Origin: a virus
Virus record (IMG/VR): IMGVR_UViG_3300025626_000111
Location: 1 to 26,505 of that record
Direction: 5' to 3' (one strand)
DNA length: 26,505 bases
A model generated the notes under the pieces. It did not search any database, was not told the origin of the DNA, and saw only the letters and a program-made list of their open reading frames with translations. How positions within the stretch are numbered: position 1 is the stretch's first letter; each line of letters starts with the position of its first letter. This document shows, piece after piece, positions 1-5,420 of this stretch. Position numbers and translations under genes: made by a program.

Positions 1-296
1 CCCTCAACAATATATTTTTTATATAAATGTGGGTGTTGTTCTTTGAAAGATTTAACATCAAATCTAGTTGTGCCTTTTTTGGCAATCTCTATATAATAAG
101 ATTTAGATTTATATTTGTTAATTATAGAACCACCAAAACTATCAACAATTTGTAGAGCTTCTTCTTTTACATCTACCCAAGTTTTATTAAATAGTTTTCT
201 TTGATCGTTTAACTCACACGCTTTGAATAATTTTACATTTTCAATAAGTGAAAGTGTTTTTGTTTTTTTTAATTGTACTACTTTTTGTGTTGTCAT
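1..296 (-). CDS. hypothetical phage protein, C-terminus cut by window edge
   Basis: An open frame of 98 codons runs from an ATG at 296 to the window edge without a stop, so the C-terminus is missing. The start is well supported: AGAGGTA lies about 7 nt upstream, after an A-rich leader and a sigma70-like promoter. The visible protein begins MTTQKVVQLKKTK, is lysine-rich, and carries a segment reading SYYIEIAKKG followed by TTRFDVKSFKEQHPHLYKKY. The latter resembles small recombination-associated phage proteins I have seen, but I cannot assign a family. It is the last gene of the left-arm minus-strand series and the most downstream in transcription. Function unknown. Confidence 0.75.
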   Translation of the reverse strand, partial: MTTQKVVQLKKTKTLSLIENVKLFKACELNDQRKLFNKTWVDVKEEALQIVDSFGGSIINKYKSKSYYIEIAKKGTTRFDVKSFKEQHPHLYKKYIVE

Positions 297-343
297 TTGA
301 TTTACCTCTTTGTTAAGTTGTTTTTTTATGTTTAACACTCCCC

Positions 344-372
344 CAATTTAATGGGATATAATGAGAAGTCAA
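344..372 (-). promoter_or_regulatory. putative sigma70-like promoter for the leftmost gene
   Basis: On the minus strand TTGACT (372-367) is followed by a 16-17 nt spacer and a weak -10 candidate (TAAATT or AAATTG). The spacer TCTCATTATATCCCAT is nearly identical to that of the promoter at 7242-7270, which suggests an element repeated within the phage. It lies between two minus-strand genes, 48 nt upstream of the ATG at 296. The poor -10 lowers confidence. Confidence 0.5.
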
Positions 373-375
373 GAA

Positions 376-744
376 CTATTTTAAATTATTTAAGTCTTTT
401 TTAGACAAAGTAATTGTTCTATGATTACTTACACATTTAAAGGAAATATTGTCATCAATGAATAAATCAACATCACTATTATATAGTGATTTAATTCTTT
501 TAAGTATTACTGGGCTATCACTCATAAACTCATTTGTTCCATCATGAGCTTCAACAAGTTCGTAATTATGTAATAAGCATGAATAACTATCTTCTTCCAG
601 TTTAATTAAAACCACTACATCTTGTGGTTTAACTTCTATTGTAATCCACTTATAGTATTCCCAAACATGAATAGATTGATTTTTATTATTTCTAAAAACA
701 GATAAATCGTTAAAGCTCCATTTTTGAGGGGTGAGAGTAATCAT
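376..744 (-). CDS. hypothetical protein, 122 aa
   Basis: The protein begins MITLTPQKWSFNDLSVF and is mixed alpha/beta in appearance, with alternating hydrophobic stretches (for example DVVVLIKLEED) and an acidic middle. There are no membrane segments, no clear nucleic-acid-binding motif and no family I recognise. No good ribosome-binding site precedes the ATG at 744; the 15 nt before it are A/T-only, and a hairpin at 759-788 sits just upstream. Its neighbours are other unknown genes of the left arm. It is likely a real gene because it fills the gap, has phage-like composition, and opposite-strand frames are poor. Function unknown. Confidence 0.7.
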   Translation of the reverse strand: MITLTPQKWSFNDLSVFRNNKNQSIHVWEYYKWITIEVKPQDVVVLIKLEEDSYSCLLHNYELVEAHDGTNEFMSDSPVILKRIKSLYNSDVDLFIDDNISFKCVSNHRTITLSKKDLNNLK

Positions 745-758
745 TTTTAAAATTAGTT

Positions 759-788
759 ATTGCCCTATGTTGAAAAACACAGGGCAAT
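759..788. other. intergenic hairpin
   Basis: ATTGCCCT (759-766) and AGGGCAAT (781-788) form a perfect 8-bp stem around a 14-nt loop that can itself pair (TGTT with AACA). It lies wholly between the stop at 797 and the start at 744 of two minus-strand genes. No convincing T-run follows on the minus strand, so it may be an mRNA-stabilising or processing structure, or a leader element, rather than a classical terminator. Confidence 0.6.
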
Positions 789-796
789 TTGATTGT

Positions 797-1423
797 TTAA
801 TTACTTGGTAATTCCTTTAAAGTATTGTGTGGAATTGTCATATTAATAGAGCTCTTTTTAGCTATTAGTGAAATATGTTTTAATACTTCACTTCCAATCA
901 TATCACTATGTAATAAGTCGGTAGCTTCCTCTAGTTTATCATCAAGTGTTTTTAGTTCTTGACCCTTTTTAGAGTTATAAAAAGCTGTCTCTGTTTCCTC
1001 TTTACATTTATCTTTGAGATAATTGTCAAGTGCATAAGTAAAACTCATGGTATCCTTGTCACCATATTTATCAAATGTTGGAAGTCTATTGTCGTAATCA
1101 TCTTCCCAATTACGAGTTTGTTTCCAAGAAGTAAGACTATCTTCAATCACACCCCATTTAAGTCTTAATTTTTCTTTTAAACCCATAAGACGCTTCTCAT
1201 AGTTTAGTTTGTAATCATTATATTCATTTTCAACTTTTTTAAGTTCAACAATATATTTGTCCAAACCTAATCTTTTTTTAAATGGAATATAATTTGATTG
1301 TACTTGCTTATTAATTTCCTCTTGATGTTGAGATTTAATAAGTTGTTTTTTTGTAGAAAATTTAGAAGTTAATTTTTGCTCCCAATATTCTCTGTTATCT
1401 TTGCTTATTTGTTTATTACTCAT
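797..1423 (-). CDS. hypothetical helical / coiled-coil protein, 208 aa
   Basis: A highly charged, Lys/Glu-rich protein with predicted long helices: residues about 55-95 (ELKKVENEYNDYKLNYEKRL and following) look like a coiled coil. Residues about 100-140 hold Trp and Asp clusters (SLTSWKQTRNWEDDYD). No catalytic motif or membrane segment is visible and I do not recognise the family. The start at 1423 is preceded by AAAGGA and by TTAACTAACAAT, a 12-nt leader string repeated upstream of the small gene at 3525. Its transcript leader holds three mutually overlapping hairpins (1456-1523), so expression may be conditional. It belongs to the loosely packed left arm. Function unknown. Confidence 0.75.
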   Translation of the reverse strand: MSNKQISKDNREYWEQKLTSKFSTKKQLIKSQHQEEINKQVQSNYIPFKKRLGLDKYIVELKKVENEYNDYKLNYEKRLMGLKEKLRLKWGVIEDSLTSWKQTRNWEDDYDNRLPTFDKYGDKDTMSFTYALDNYLKDKCKEETETAFYNSKKGQELKTLDDKLEEATDLLHSDMIGSEVLKHISLIAKKSSINMTIPHNTLKELPSN

Positions 1424-1455
1424 TTTATCATTTCCTTTTTTTATTGTTAGTTAAT

Positions 1456-1523
1456 GAGTGCCCTTAATGGCTAGCTTCCAAAGGACACTCCGAGTGTTTT
1501 TAGTCATATCTGATAAAAAACAC
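1456..1523 (-). promoter_or_regulatory. three overlapping hairpins, attenuator-like leader
   Basis: Three inverted repeats share bases: GTGTTTTT/AAAAACAC (1494-1501 with 1516-1523), ACACT/AGTGT (1485-1489 with 1493-1497) and GAGTGCCCTT/AAGGACACTC (1456-1465 with 1481-1490, one mismatch). The middle hairpin uses bases of both outer ones, so it excludes them. The whole lies in the minus-strand leader of the gene starting at 1423, 33 nt before its ATG. The middle hairpin followed by TTTTT would also be a short terminator on the plus strand. Confidence 0.55.
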
Positions 1524-1541
1524 ACAAAAATTTTGTTATAA

Positions 1542-1883
1542 TTACCTATCTCTACTTATGGCAACGTGTGGACAAATTCTATTAATAAAAGTTAATAAAT
1601 GCCAAACTACAATGTCATAAGGTTTCTCATTAGTTTTACAAAAATCAAATGATATATCTTGACCTGCATAAGTTTTGTCAAATGGTGTTTTAGCTTCTCG
1701 ATTTAAATAAAAGTCCTCGTGACCATTATCTCCAATACCATTAAACTTAATAATATCTTCTGTGCTTTGATCTTCAATTAAATGACCAACAACAGTTTTA
1801 AGATAGCTAAATTCCTCTTTGATTTGTTTCCATTCTGTATCTGTAAAGTCGTTGTATTTATGCCAGTAGTTAGTGTAGCCCAT
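1542..1883 (-). CDS. conserved phage/plasmid protein of the MGYTxYW type, 113 aa
   Basis: The N-terminus MGYTNYWHKYNDFTDTEW matches a small conserved protein family met in phages and mobile elements that typically begins MGYTHYW. Other shared features are an FNG segment (KFNGIGDNG), HEDFYLNR, a cysteine-lysine-threonine segment (FCKTNEKPYDIVV) and a C-terminal hydrophobic helix (VVWHLLTFINRI). Function is unknown for the family as far as I know. The start at 1883 is supported by GGAG about 8 nt upstream and by a strong promoter at 1929-1957. It is probably transcribed alone or at the head of the leftmost group. Confidence 0.8.
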   Translation of the reverse strand: MGYTNYWHKYNDFTDTEWKQIKEEFSYLKTVVGHLIEDQSTEDIIKFNGIGDNGHEDFYLNREAKTPFDKTYAGQDISFDFCKTNEKPYDIVVWHLLTFINRICPHVAISRDR

Positions 1884-1928
1884 TTTATTTTGCTCCTTTT
1901 TTAATTGTTAATTTATACATATCCCACT

Positions 1929-1957
1929 TAAATAAGATATATTTAACAATAAGTCAA
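1929..1957 (-). promoter_or_regulatory. sigma70-like promoter TTGACT-17-TATTTA
   Basis: On the minus strand TTGACT lies at 1957-1952 and TATTTA at 1934-1929, separated by exactly 17 nt. The same two hexamers with the same spacing recur at 7242-7270. It sits 46 nt upstream of the ATG at 1883. The rest of the 213-nt gap up to 2096 is A/T-rich and shows nothing else I can support. Confidence 0.65.
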
Positions 1958-2096
1958 GGCTTATTTTATACCCAAAAAGGCAATTAAAATAATGATTATT
2001 AATGTGGGTAAGGGGTAAAATACTATTAATCTTACTAAAAAAGCTAAAAAATTATCCATAGCAACAAAGATAATATTAAAAAAAATTAATACAAGA

Positions 2097-2420
2097 TTAA
2101 ACTTTTATTTTTCTAATTGATTGAATTACTGAAGTTGGAATAATTGTAGTATTACCAATATTATCAAATGTTGGCTTTTCTTTTGTTTCAATATAATCAG
2201 TAAATATTCTTGTAATACCTTTTGATTGAGATAACAGATATCCTTTTGAAACACACACAGGTAATTTTTGATTTTTTAAATCTTTGGTGCTACTCCAACC
2301 TGCGTCACCCTCAATATCAAGCCACTTTATTTCAACATAGGGATAATCTAAAATATTATTTCCTAAATTTTTAAAATTAAAATTTAAAATTTTTGTTTTT
2401 TGTATTTTTTTAGTTTTCAT
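2097..2420 (-). CDS. hypothetical basic protein, 107 aa
   Basis: The protein begins MKTKKIQKTKILNFNFKNLG and ends SVIQSIRKIKV. It has an aromatic-rich centre (YPYVEIKWLDIEGDAGWSS) and basic ends, with a predicted mostly beta character. No known family recognised. I use the ATG at 2420; an in-frame GTG at 2429 adds three residues and cannot be excluded because the nearest purine-rich stretch (GTGGGA) is weak. A 22-bp direct repeat lies immediately upstream and may control it. It lies downstream of the terminase small subunit and a 50-codon gene. Function unknown. Confidence 0.65.
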   Translation of the reverse strand: MKTKKIQKTKILNFNFKNLGNNILDYPYVEIKWLDIEGDAGWSSTKDLKNQKLPVCVSKGYLLSQSKGITRIFTDYIETKEKPTFDNIGNTTIIPTSVIQSIRKIKV

Positions 2421-2425
2421 AATTC

Positions 2426-2480
2426 CCACATATCACTTCAAAGTTTTGAAAATATTTTCCACATATCACTTCAAAGTTTT
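2426..2480 (-). repeat. 22-bp direct repeat with central palindrome
   Basis: Two exact 22-bp copies lie at 2426-2447 and 2459-2480, offset by 33 bp. Each contains CACATATCACTTCAAAG on the plus strand. The spacer forms the perfect palindrome GAAAATATTTTC (2448-2459). The block fills the gap between two minus-strand genes, with one copy touching the stop codon at 2480 and the other just before the start at 2420. It looks like a paired operator or a small duplication. Confidence 0.85.
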
Positions 2481-2632
2481 CATTTTTTTACTTTAAATTC
2501 GTTTTCATAAGTAATGTCTGTTCCATGGTCCTTAAAATTTTTATAAACTCTTTTATTATCCTCTGTAAGAATTGATACAATACCCACTGATGTTTGTAGA
2601 TGTTGGTTGTGAATTTCATTAAAGACAACCAT
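2480..2632 (-). CDS. hypothetical protein, 50 aa
   Basis: A short protein beginning MVVFNEIHNQHLQTSVGIVS and ending in a lysine-rich tail. The frame is open further upstream to 2737, but that start would overlap the terminase small subunit gene by 92 bp. The ATG at 2632 is preceded by GGTGGGGATTTT, a good ribosome-binding site, and lies 13 nt after the terminase stop, which fits the operon. No family recognised. It is probably co-transcribed with the small terminase. The 22-bp repeat begins at its stop codon. Confidence 0.65.
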   Translation of the reverse strand: MVVFNEIHNQHLQTSVGIVSILTEDNKRVYKNFKDHGTDITYENEFKVKK

Positions 2633-2645
2633 AAAATCCCCACCA

Positions 2646-3152
2646 TCAAGTAATTTTTTCTGGCGTAACGTCAATGATATTTTTGGCTTCTCCAATTTTA
2701 CCTTCAAGTTCGGATAACCGTTTCTCAAGTTGTTCACGACTCATACCCTCCAATCCAACATGGGTTACTTCTTTTTTATCTACAAAAAATCCTGCCATTT
2801 GTCCACTACGATACTCTGCATTTACAGCTACAGAAAATTGTTTTTTATCCTCTGCTTTTTTACTTAGTGTCTCAAATCTTTTATATTTCTTAAGCTTGTC
2901 CCCTTCGTGTTTTTTTAATTCCTGGTTATATTTCATTTCCATATAACGCACTACATGAGGATTTTTATTTGGATCAGTTAATCTACTTGCAATTTCTGTC
3001 GGTCCTTCTTTTTTAATAGATTGGTAACCAGCCCGAGTAGCTGCTTCAGTTTTGGAGATCTCCCCCCAATTACTAACATATATATCTACAAAGGCCTTTT
3101 GCTTCAATGTGAGCTCAGATGTTGATTTCAAAGTATTTTTTCTTTTAGTCAT
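2646..3152 (-). CDS. terS: terminase small subunit
   Basis: This is a DNA-recognition subunit of the packaging motor: it binds the packaging site and recruits the large terminase. The N-terminal part is typical of phage small terminases (Terminase_2-like): LTLKQKAFVDIYVSNWG, then SKTEAATRAGYQS as the helix-turn-helix, then a segment ending in NPHVVRYME. The middle (residues about 80-130) is a charged helical hairpin suited to oligomerisation, and the C-terminus has a short coiled coil (SREQLEKRLSELEGK). At 168 aa the length is normal. No large terminase follows it here, which is unusual. Repeated CTAGGAAA motifs lie in the upstream region (3248-3338) and are candidate binding sites. The assignment rests on motif recognition and is fairly secure. 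Confidence 0.82.
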   Translation of the reverse strand: MTKRKNTLKSTSELTLKQKAFVDIYVSNWGEISKTEAATRAGYQSIKKEGPTEIASRLTDPNKNPHVVRYMEMKYNQELKKHEGDKLKKYKRFETLSKKAEDKKQFSVAVNAEYRSGQMAGFFVDKKEVTHVGLEGMSREQLEKRLSELEGKIGEAKNIIDVTPEKIT

Positions 3153-3176
3153 CTTGACCTGTTATATCATAAATTT

Positions 3177-3397
3177 TTTCCTAATACTCTTTCTTACAAA
3201 CTTTTTTATTTTTATTTTTAAGCAGAAAATGGCCTCAAGCAGTGTATTTTCCTAGAATTACTAGGAATTTTCCTAGTGTTTTCCTAGTGTGTTTTGCTCT
3301 AGAAGTGTTGTGTTTCAATGTTTTTCCTAGTTTCCTAGAGAAAAACCCTTACAAACTTTTTTTTATTTTTTTTTTTCTAAGGAAGTGTACTAGGAAA
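3177..3397 (-). repeat. CTAGGAAA iterons upstream of terS
   Basis: On the minus strand CTAGGAAA occurs five times: 3338-3331, 3330-3323, 3287-3280, 3276-3269 and 3255-3248. An inverted, shorter copy lies at 3261-3267, an inverted full copy at 3390-3397, and a degenerate TAGGAAA at 3183-3177. The commonest extended form is CTAGGAAAA followed by CA or ACA. A second repeat, CTTACAAAC followed by a long T-rich tract on the plus strand, is present at 3193 and 3348. The core (3153-3348) has no gene I can support, so it is a likely protein-binding array such as a packaging site or origin. Confidence 0.7.
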
Positions 3398-3525
3398 CGA
3401 GCCCCGTGAACCGTGGTACTTGGTAATTGATACCAGGTTAACGTACCATTGACCCAGATAAAAGATTGACGGATCCTGGCCAATGCCTTAAAGTTATTTT
3501 GAGTAATGTTTGTTATCATTTTCAT
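3349..3525 (-). CDS. probable small gene, 58 codons, locally GC-elevated
   Basis: A minus-strand frame from ATG at 3525 (alternative ATG at 3519, 56 aa) to TAA at 3349. GAGGT lies 7 nt before the second ATG and directly before the first. The upstream string TTAACTAACAAT is identical to the leader of the gene at 1423, which supports real translation. The product begins MKMITNITQNNFKALARIRQ, has an aromatic centre (FIWVNGTLTWYQLP), a segment GARFLVHFLRKKK, and a strongly basic end. The terminal lysines come from an A-run. No family recognised. Positions 3401-3490 hold 43 G/C of 90, well above the surroundings. It could instead be a non-coding functional element whose frame is open by chance. 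Confidence 0.5.
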   Translation of the reverse strand: MKMITNITQNNFKALARIRQSFIWVNGTLTWYQLPSTTVHGARFLVHFLRKKKIKKSL

Positions 3526-3542
3526 TACCTCAATTGTTAGTT

Positions 3543-3587
3543 AACTTAGGCTCACGTTTTTGAATTCCTTTCTAGTGGGCCTAAGTT
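3543..3587. promoter_or_regulatory. 13-bp hairpin between divergent genes
   Basis: AACTTAGGCTCAC (3543-3555) pairs with GTGGGCCTAAGTT (3575-3587) with a single G-T pair and a 19-nt loop. It lies between the divergent starts at 3525 (minus) and 3593 (plus), only 5 nt from the plus-strand ATG, so on that transcript it would hide the region where a ribosome-binding site should be. It may act as an RNA switch, a terminator or a protein operator. Confidence 0.7.
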
Positions 3588-3592
3588 TTATT

Positions 3593-3790
3593 ATGAGAAA
3601 TCTTTTCGAAACATTAATTGATGTCGGCTCAGGGTTATTACTCTCAACCTTAGTGCAGCTATATATATTCCCCTATTTCGATATGTACCCAACCGTATGG
3701 GAAAGCTTCCATATTGCAGTAATATTCACGGCTATTTCAATTTGCAGATCTTGGTTTTGGAGAACATTTTTTAGACGAAAAAAAACTTGA
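3593..3790 (+). CDS. small conserved phage membrane protein, DUF7220-like
   Basis: A 65-residue protein with two predicted membrane helices (about residues 8-25 and 35-52) and a basic tail (WRTFFRRKKT). The pattern E-T, then a small/hydrophobic helix, then a P-x-x-x-x-x-P loop, then IAVIFTAISICRSWFWRTFF matches a small membrane protein very common in tailed phages, usually ending in FTxxSxxRSYxxRR. Its function is unknown to me. The frame is open from 3560, but I prefer the ATG at 3593 because it gives the usual family N-terminus (MRNLFETL). It is one of few plus-strand genes and is isolated between two strong hairpins (3543-3587 and 3850-3886). No clear ribosome-binding site is free of the upstream hairpin. 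Confidence 0.72.
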   Translation: MRNLFETLIDVGSGLLLSTLVQLYIFPYFDMYPTVWESFHIAVIFTAISICRSWFWRTFFRRKKT

Positions 3791-3849
3791 TTTTAAATTA
3801 AAATTTTATATATTTTACTTATCATATAACTTTGCTTATGTGTTTGCAG

Positions 3850-3886
3850 ACCTGCAGTTATAGAGATTGCTCCCTAGACTGCAGGT
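3850..3886. terminator. hairpin between convergent genes
   Basis: ACCTGCAGT (3850-3858) and ACTGCAGGT (3878-3886) form a perfect 9-bp stem with a 19-nt loop in which GAG and CTC can pair further. It lies between the plus-strand gene ending at 3790 and the minus-strand gene ending at 3886, overlapping the latter's stop codon. Its position suits a bidirectional transcript end, although neither side has a strong T-run. Confidence 0.55.
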
Positions 3887-4359
3887 TAAATTTCAATTTC
3901 TAAATCCTTTTTAAAATTATCAACATAAACATTATCAGCGTCCATTATTTGTCTACGCTTATTTTCAACATTACGTCTTAATTCTTTACGGGCATCAGCA
4001 TCAGTTTCAATTTTAAGTCTTTGAAATAACTTATCATATTCATACCAAAGAAAATGTTTTCTTTTAAATTTGATATCTCCGTTCTTTAAAGCTTTGTAAT
4101 ACCGGTACCTAACATTGTCTGGTTCCCATCCTGCCCACCAACAGATCTGTTCAAAATCTTTAGAGGTTGCTATCCAATAATGTGCATCGGTTTTATGAAG
4201 TGAAGCTTTACGATCTGCACTCAGAGCTCTAGTATCTTCAAACGCATTTAAAATGACATGCCTCCATAACTTCTGTTCATTGCATACATGATTTTCTGCA
4301 ACAATATCGGCAGTTATTTTAATGCCCATAAGTTTTAATAAGTCTACTGAGTAGAGCAC
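3886..4359 (-). CDS. conserved phage protein of unknown function, 157 aa
   Basis: The protein holds a pattern I associate with phage and prophage proteins of alphaproteobacteria: LWRHVILNAFED (residues about 31-42), then AHYWIATSKDFEQICWWAGWEP (about 59-80), in which an A-x-x-W segment, a DF and a W-x-G-W-x-P motif recur. The C-terminus is a charged helix (RKELRRNVENKRRQ). Function unknown; a DNA-binding role is possible but unproven. The GTG start at 4359 is chosen because AAAGG lies 8 nt upstream; an internal ATG at 4329 has none. It overlaps the preceding gene by 41 bp and probably ends the 5004-3886 transcript. The hairpin at 3850-3886 overlaps its stop. Confidence 0.75.
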   Translation of the reverse strand: MLYSVDLLKLMGIKITADIVAENHVCNEQKLWRHVILNAFEDTRALSADRKASLHKTDAHYWIATSKDFEQICWWAGWEPDNVRYRYYKALKNGDIKFKRKHFLWYEYDKLFQRLKIETDADARKELRRNVENKRRQIMDADNVYVDNFKKDLEIEI

Positions 4360-4534
4360 GATAATGGCCTTTCGATTTTTTAAAGTTTAATCGAGTGGCG
4401 ACCTCAAAGTGTTCGTGTACATCATCAATCAAAGTTGTGATGGCTGCGCCTTCTAAACCTTCTTCACTAATATGTTCAGAGATATCTCTAAAATCCAATT
4501 GGGCTTCTGCTTTAGTATAATTATCCGCCATCAT
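4319..4534 (-). CDS. hypothetical protein, 71 aa
   Basis: A small acidic-to-neutral helical protein beginning MMADNYTKAEAQLDFRDISE. The centre (AAITTLIDDVHEHFEVATRL) looks like an amphipathic helix pair. No family recognised. The start is supported by GAGG 9 nt upstream; the second ATG at 4531 is possible. It overlaps the preceding gene by 14 bp and the following by 41 bp, consistent with translational coupling. Function unknown. Confidence 0.65.
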   Translation of the reverse strand: MMADNYTKAEAQLDFRDISEHISEEGLEGAAITTLIDDVHEHFEVATRLNFKKSKGHYRALLSRLIKTYGH

Positions 4535-4823
4535 TCGTAGCGTCCTCTCTACTAAAATCTTTAAATTGTATTACGTTGTCTTTGTATTTTACTTTCGTTT
4601 TCTTAGTTATCTTCTTATGAATCTTATCAGCTTTGTGTATAAAAAATAAATCGTTTGAGTCTTCCAGGAATCTAGCATCCATATCGGTGTAACCATAGTT
4701 AACCCCATGGAGCATAGCAAAGATTACAGATTGTAGTTTGCTATATTCTTTTTCATTAAATTTTTTAGCAGCACTAACTAATACTTTTGTTAGATCAGTG
4801 ATACCATCCGTTTTGTCTGCCAT
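4521..4823 (-). CDS. hypothetical protein, 100 aa
   Basis: The protein begins MADKTDGITDLTKVLVSAAK. A helical first half is followed by a Lys-rich stretch (KADKIHKKITKKTKVKYKDN) that may bind nucleic acid, and a short acidic end. No family recognised. GGGA lies 8 nt before the ATG. It overlaps the zinc-finger gene upstream by 29 bp and the next gene by 14 bp, so these genes probably share one transcript from the promoter at 5035-5064. Function unknown. Confidence 0.65.
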   Translation of the reverse strand: MADKTDGITDLTKVLVSAAKKFNEKEYSKLQSVIFAMLHGVNYGYTDMDARFLEDSNDLFFIHKADKIHKKITKKTKVKYKDNVIQFKDFSREDATNDGG

Positions 4824-5004
4824 TAATATAATCCCACGCTACTTTAAATAATAATACTTGTTCTGCTTCTGATGATGAGCCGTGAGTCGTGTTTCCTGAT
4901 CCGTTGCAAATGATACAAGATACAAACGATTTGTTTGAAGTCATGATACGACCCGTTCCTTTACAGTCGGTACATATCTTGTAGTTGCGTTTAAGTTTAG
5001 TCAT
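4795..5004 (-). CDS. DnaJ-type zinc-finger protein, 69 aa
   Basis: Two CxxCxGxG motifs are visible: CTDCKGTG (residues 11-18) and CIICNGSG (30-37). This is the cysteine-rich repeat of DnaJ central domains, which binds one zinc with four cysteines. Small free-standing versions are common in phages, where their partner is unknown; they are not chaperones by themselves because the J domain is absent. The C-terminal half (AEQVLLFKVAWDYINGRQNG) is a helix. AAGGTAA precedes the ATG by about 9 nt, and a strong promoter lies 30-60 nt upstream, so it is the first gene of a short operon running to 3886. Confidence 0.8.
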   Translation of the reverse strand: MTKLKRNYKICTDCKGTGRIMTSNKSFVSCIICNGSGNTTHGSSSEAEQVLLFKVAWDYINGRQNGWYH

Positions 5005-5034
5005 ATAAAAAAATTACCTTGATGGCAAGTACTT

Positions 5035-5064
5035 ATTATAAACTAATCAGTGTCGTGGGTACAA
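5035..5064 (-). promoter_or_regulatory. sigma70-like promoter with perfect -10
   Basis: On the minus strand TTGTAC (5064-5059), an 18-nt spacer and TATAAT (5040-5035) precede the zinc-finger gene that starts at 5004. It lies in the 73-nt gap after the gene ending at 5078. The perfect -10 hexamer is notable within a series of closely packed genes on the same strand. Confidence 0.6.
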
Positions 5065-5077
5065 GGGAGGTAGAAAA

Positions 5078-5416
5078 TTATTTCATAATAGGTTCAAAGA
5101 TATCATCCTCTAATTCAGGTTCTTGATTACTAAGTTGTTGTAATCTTCTTAATGCAGTTAACTCAGTGTGCGCCATATTCTTTTCCTCGACACAAAACCT
5201 TACTCTTTTTTCACAAAAATCTTTTAAGTTTAATAAAATAGCTTCTGGGTCATCTTTCACAAAAGGATTGTTAGTCATTCGAATAATCTCAGAACAAAAA
5301 ATTTCAACTGCTCGACTACCGGCTATGTAATTATTTAATTTACCAATCTGTATTGTATTTTTAAATTTTCTATTTTTATTGTAGTTAAATTTTAATCTGT
5401 CGAATTCTTTTTTCAT
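5078..5416 (-). CDS. hypothetical protein, 112 aa
   Basis: The N-terminus is basic (MKKEFDRLKFNYNKNRKFKN) and the C-terminus acidic (QEPELEDDIFEPIMK). The middle is helical with several cysteines (FCSEIIR, FCEKRVRFCVEE) that do not form a clear zinc motif. No family recognised. No good ribosome-binding site precedes the ATG, which lies 4 nt after the preceding stop, so translation may be coupled. Function unknown. Confidence 0.65.
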   Translation of the reverse strand: MKKEFDRLKFNYNKNRKFKNTIQIGKLNNYIAGSRAVEIFCSEIIRMTNNPFVKDDPEAILLNLKDFCEKRVRFCVEEKNMAHTELTALRRLQQLSNQEPELEDDIFEPIMK

Positions 5417-5420
5417 ATAA

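Noticed and set aside
959-1168. Plus-strand frame of 69 codons
   Set aside because: Lies antisense inside the coiled-coil gene at 797-1423, has no ribosome-binding site, and its hydrophobic composition is what reverse reading of Lys/Glu-rich sequence gives.
2674-3255. Two plus-strand frames opposite the terminase small subunit
   Set aside because: Antisense to a recognisable terS; Ser/Leu/Phe-rich products are typical shadows and no start signals are present.
3401-3490. Possible tRNA or known small RNA in the GC-elevated patch
   Set aside because: No seven-base acceptor stem, no T-loop consensus and no anticodon arm could be placed; a short gene or structured site explains it better.
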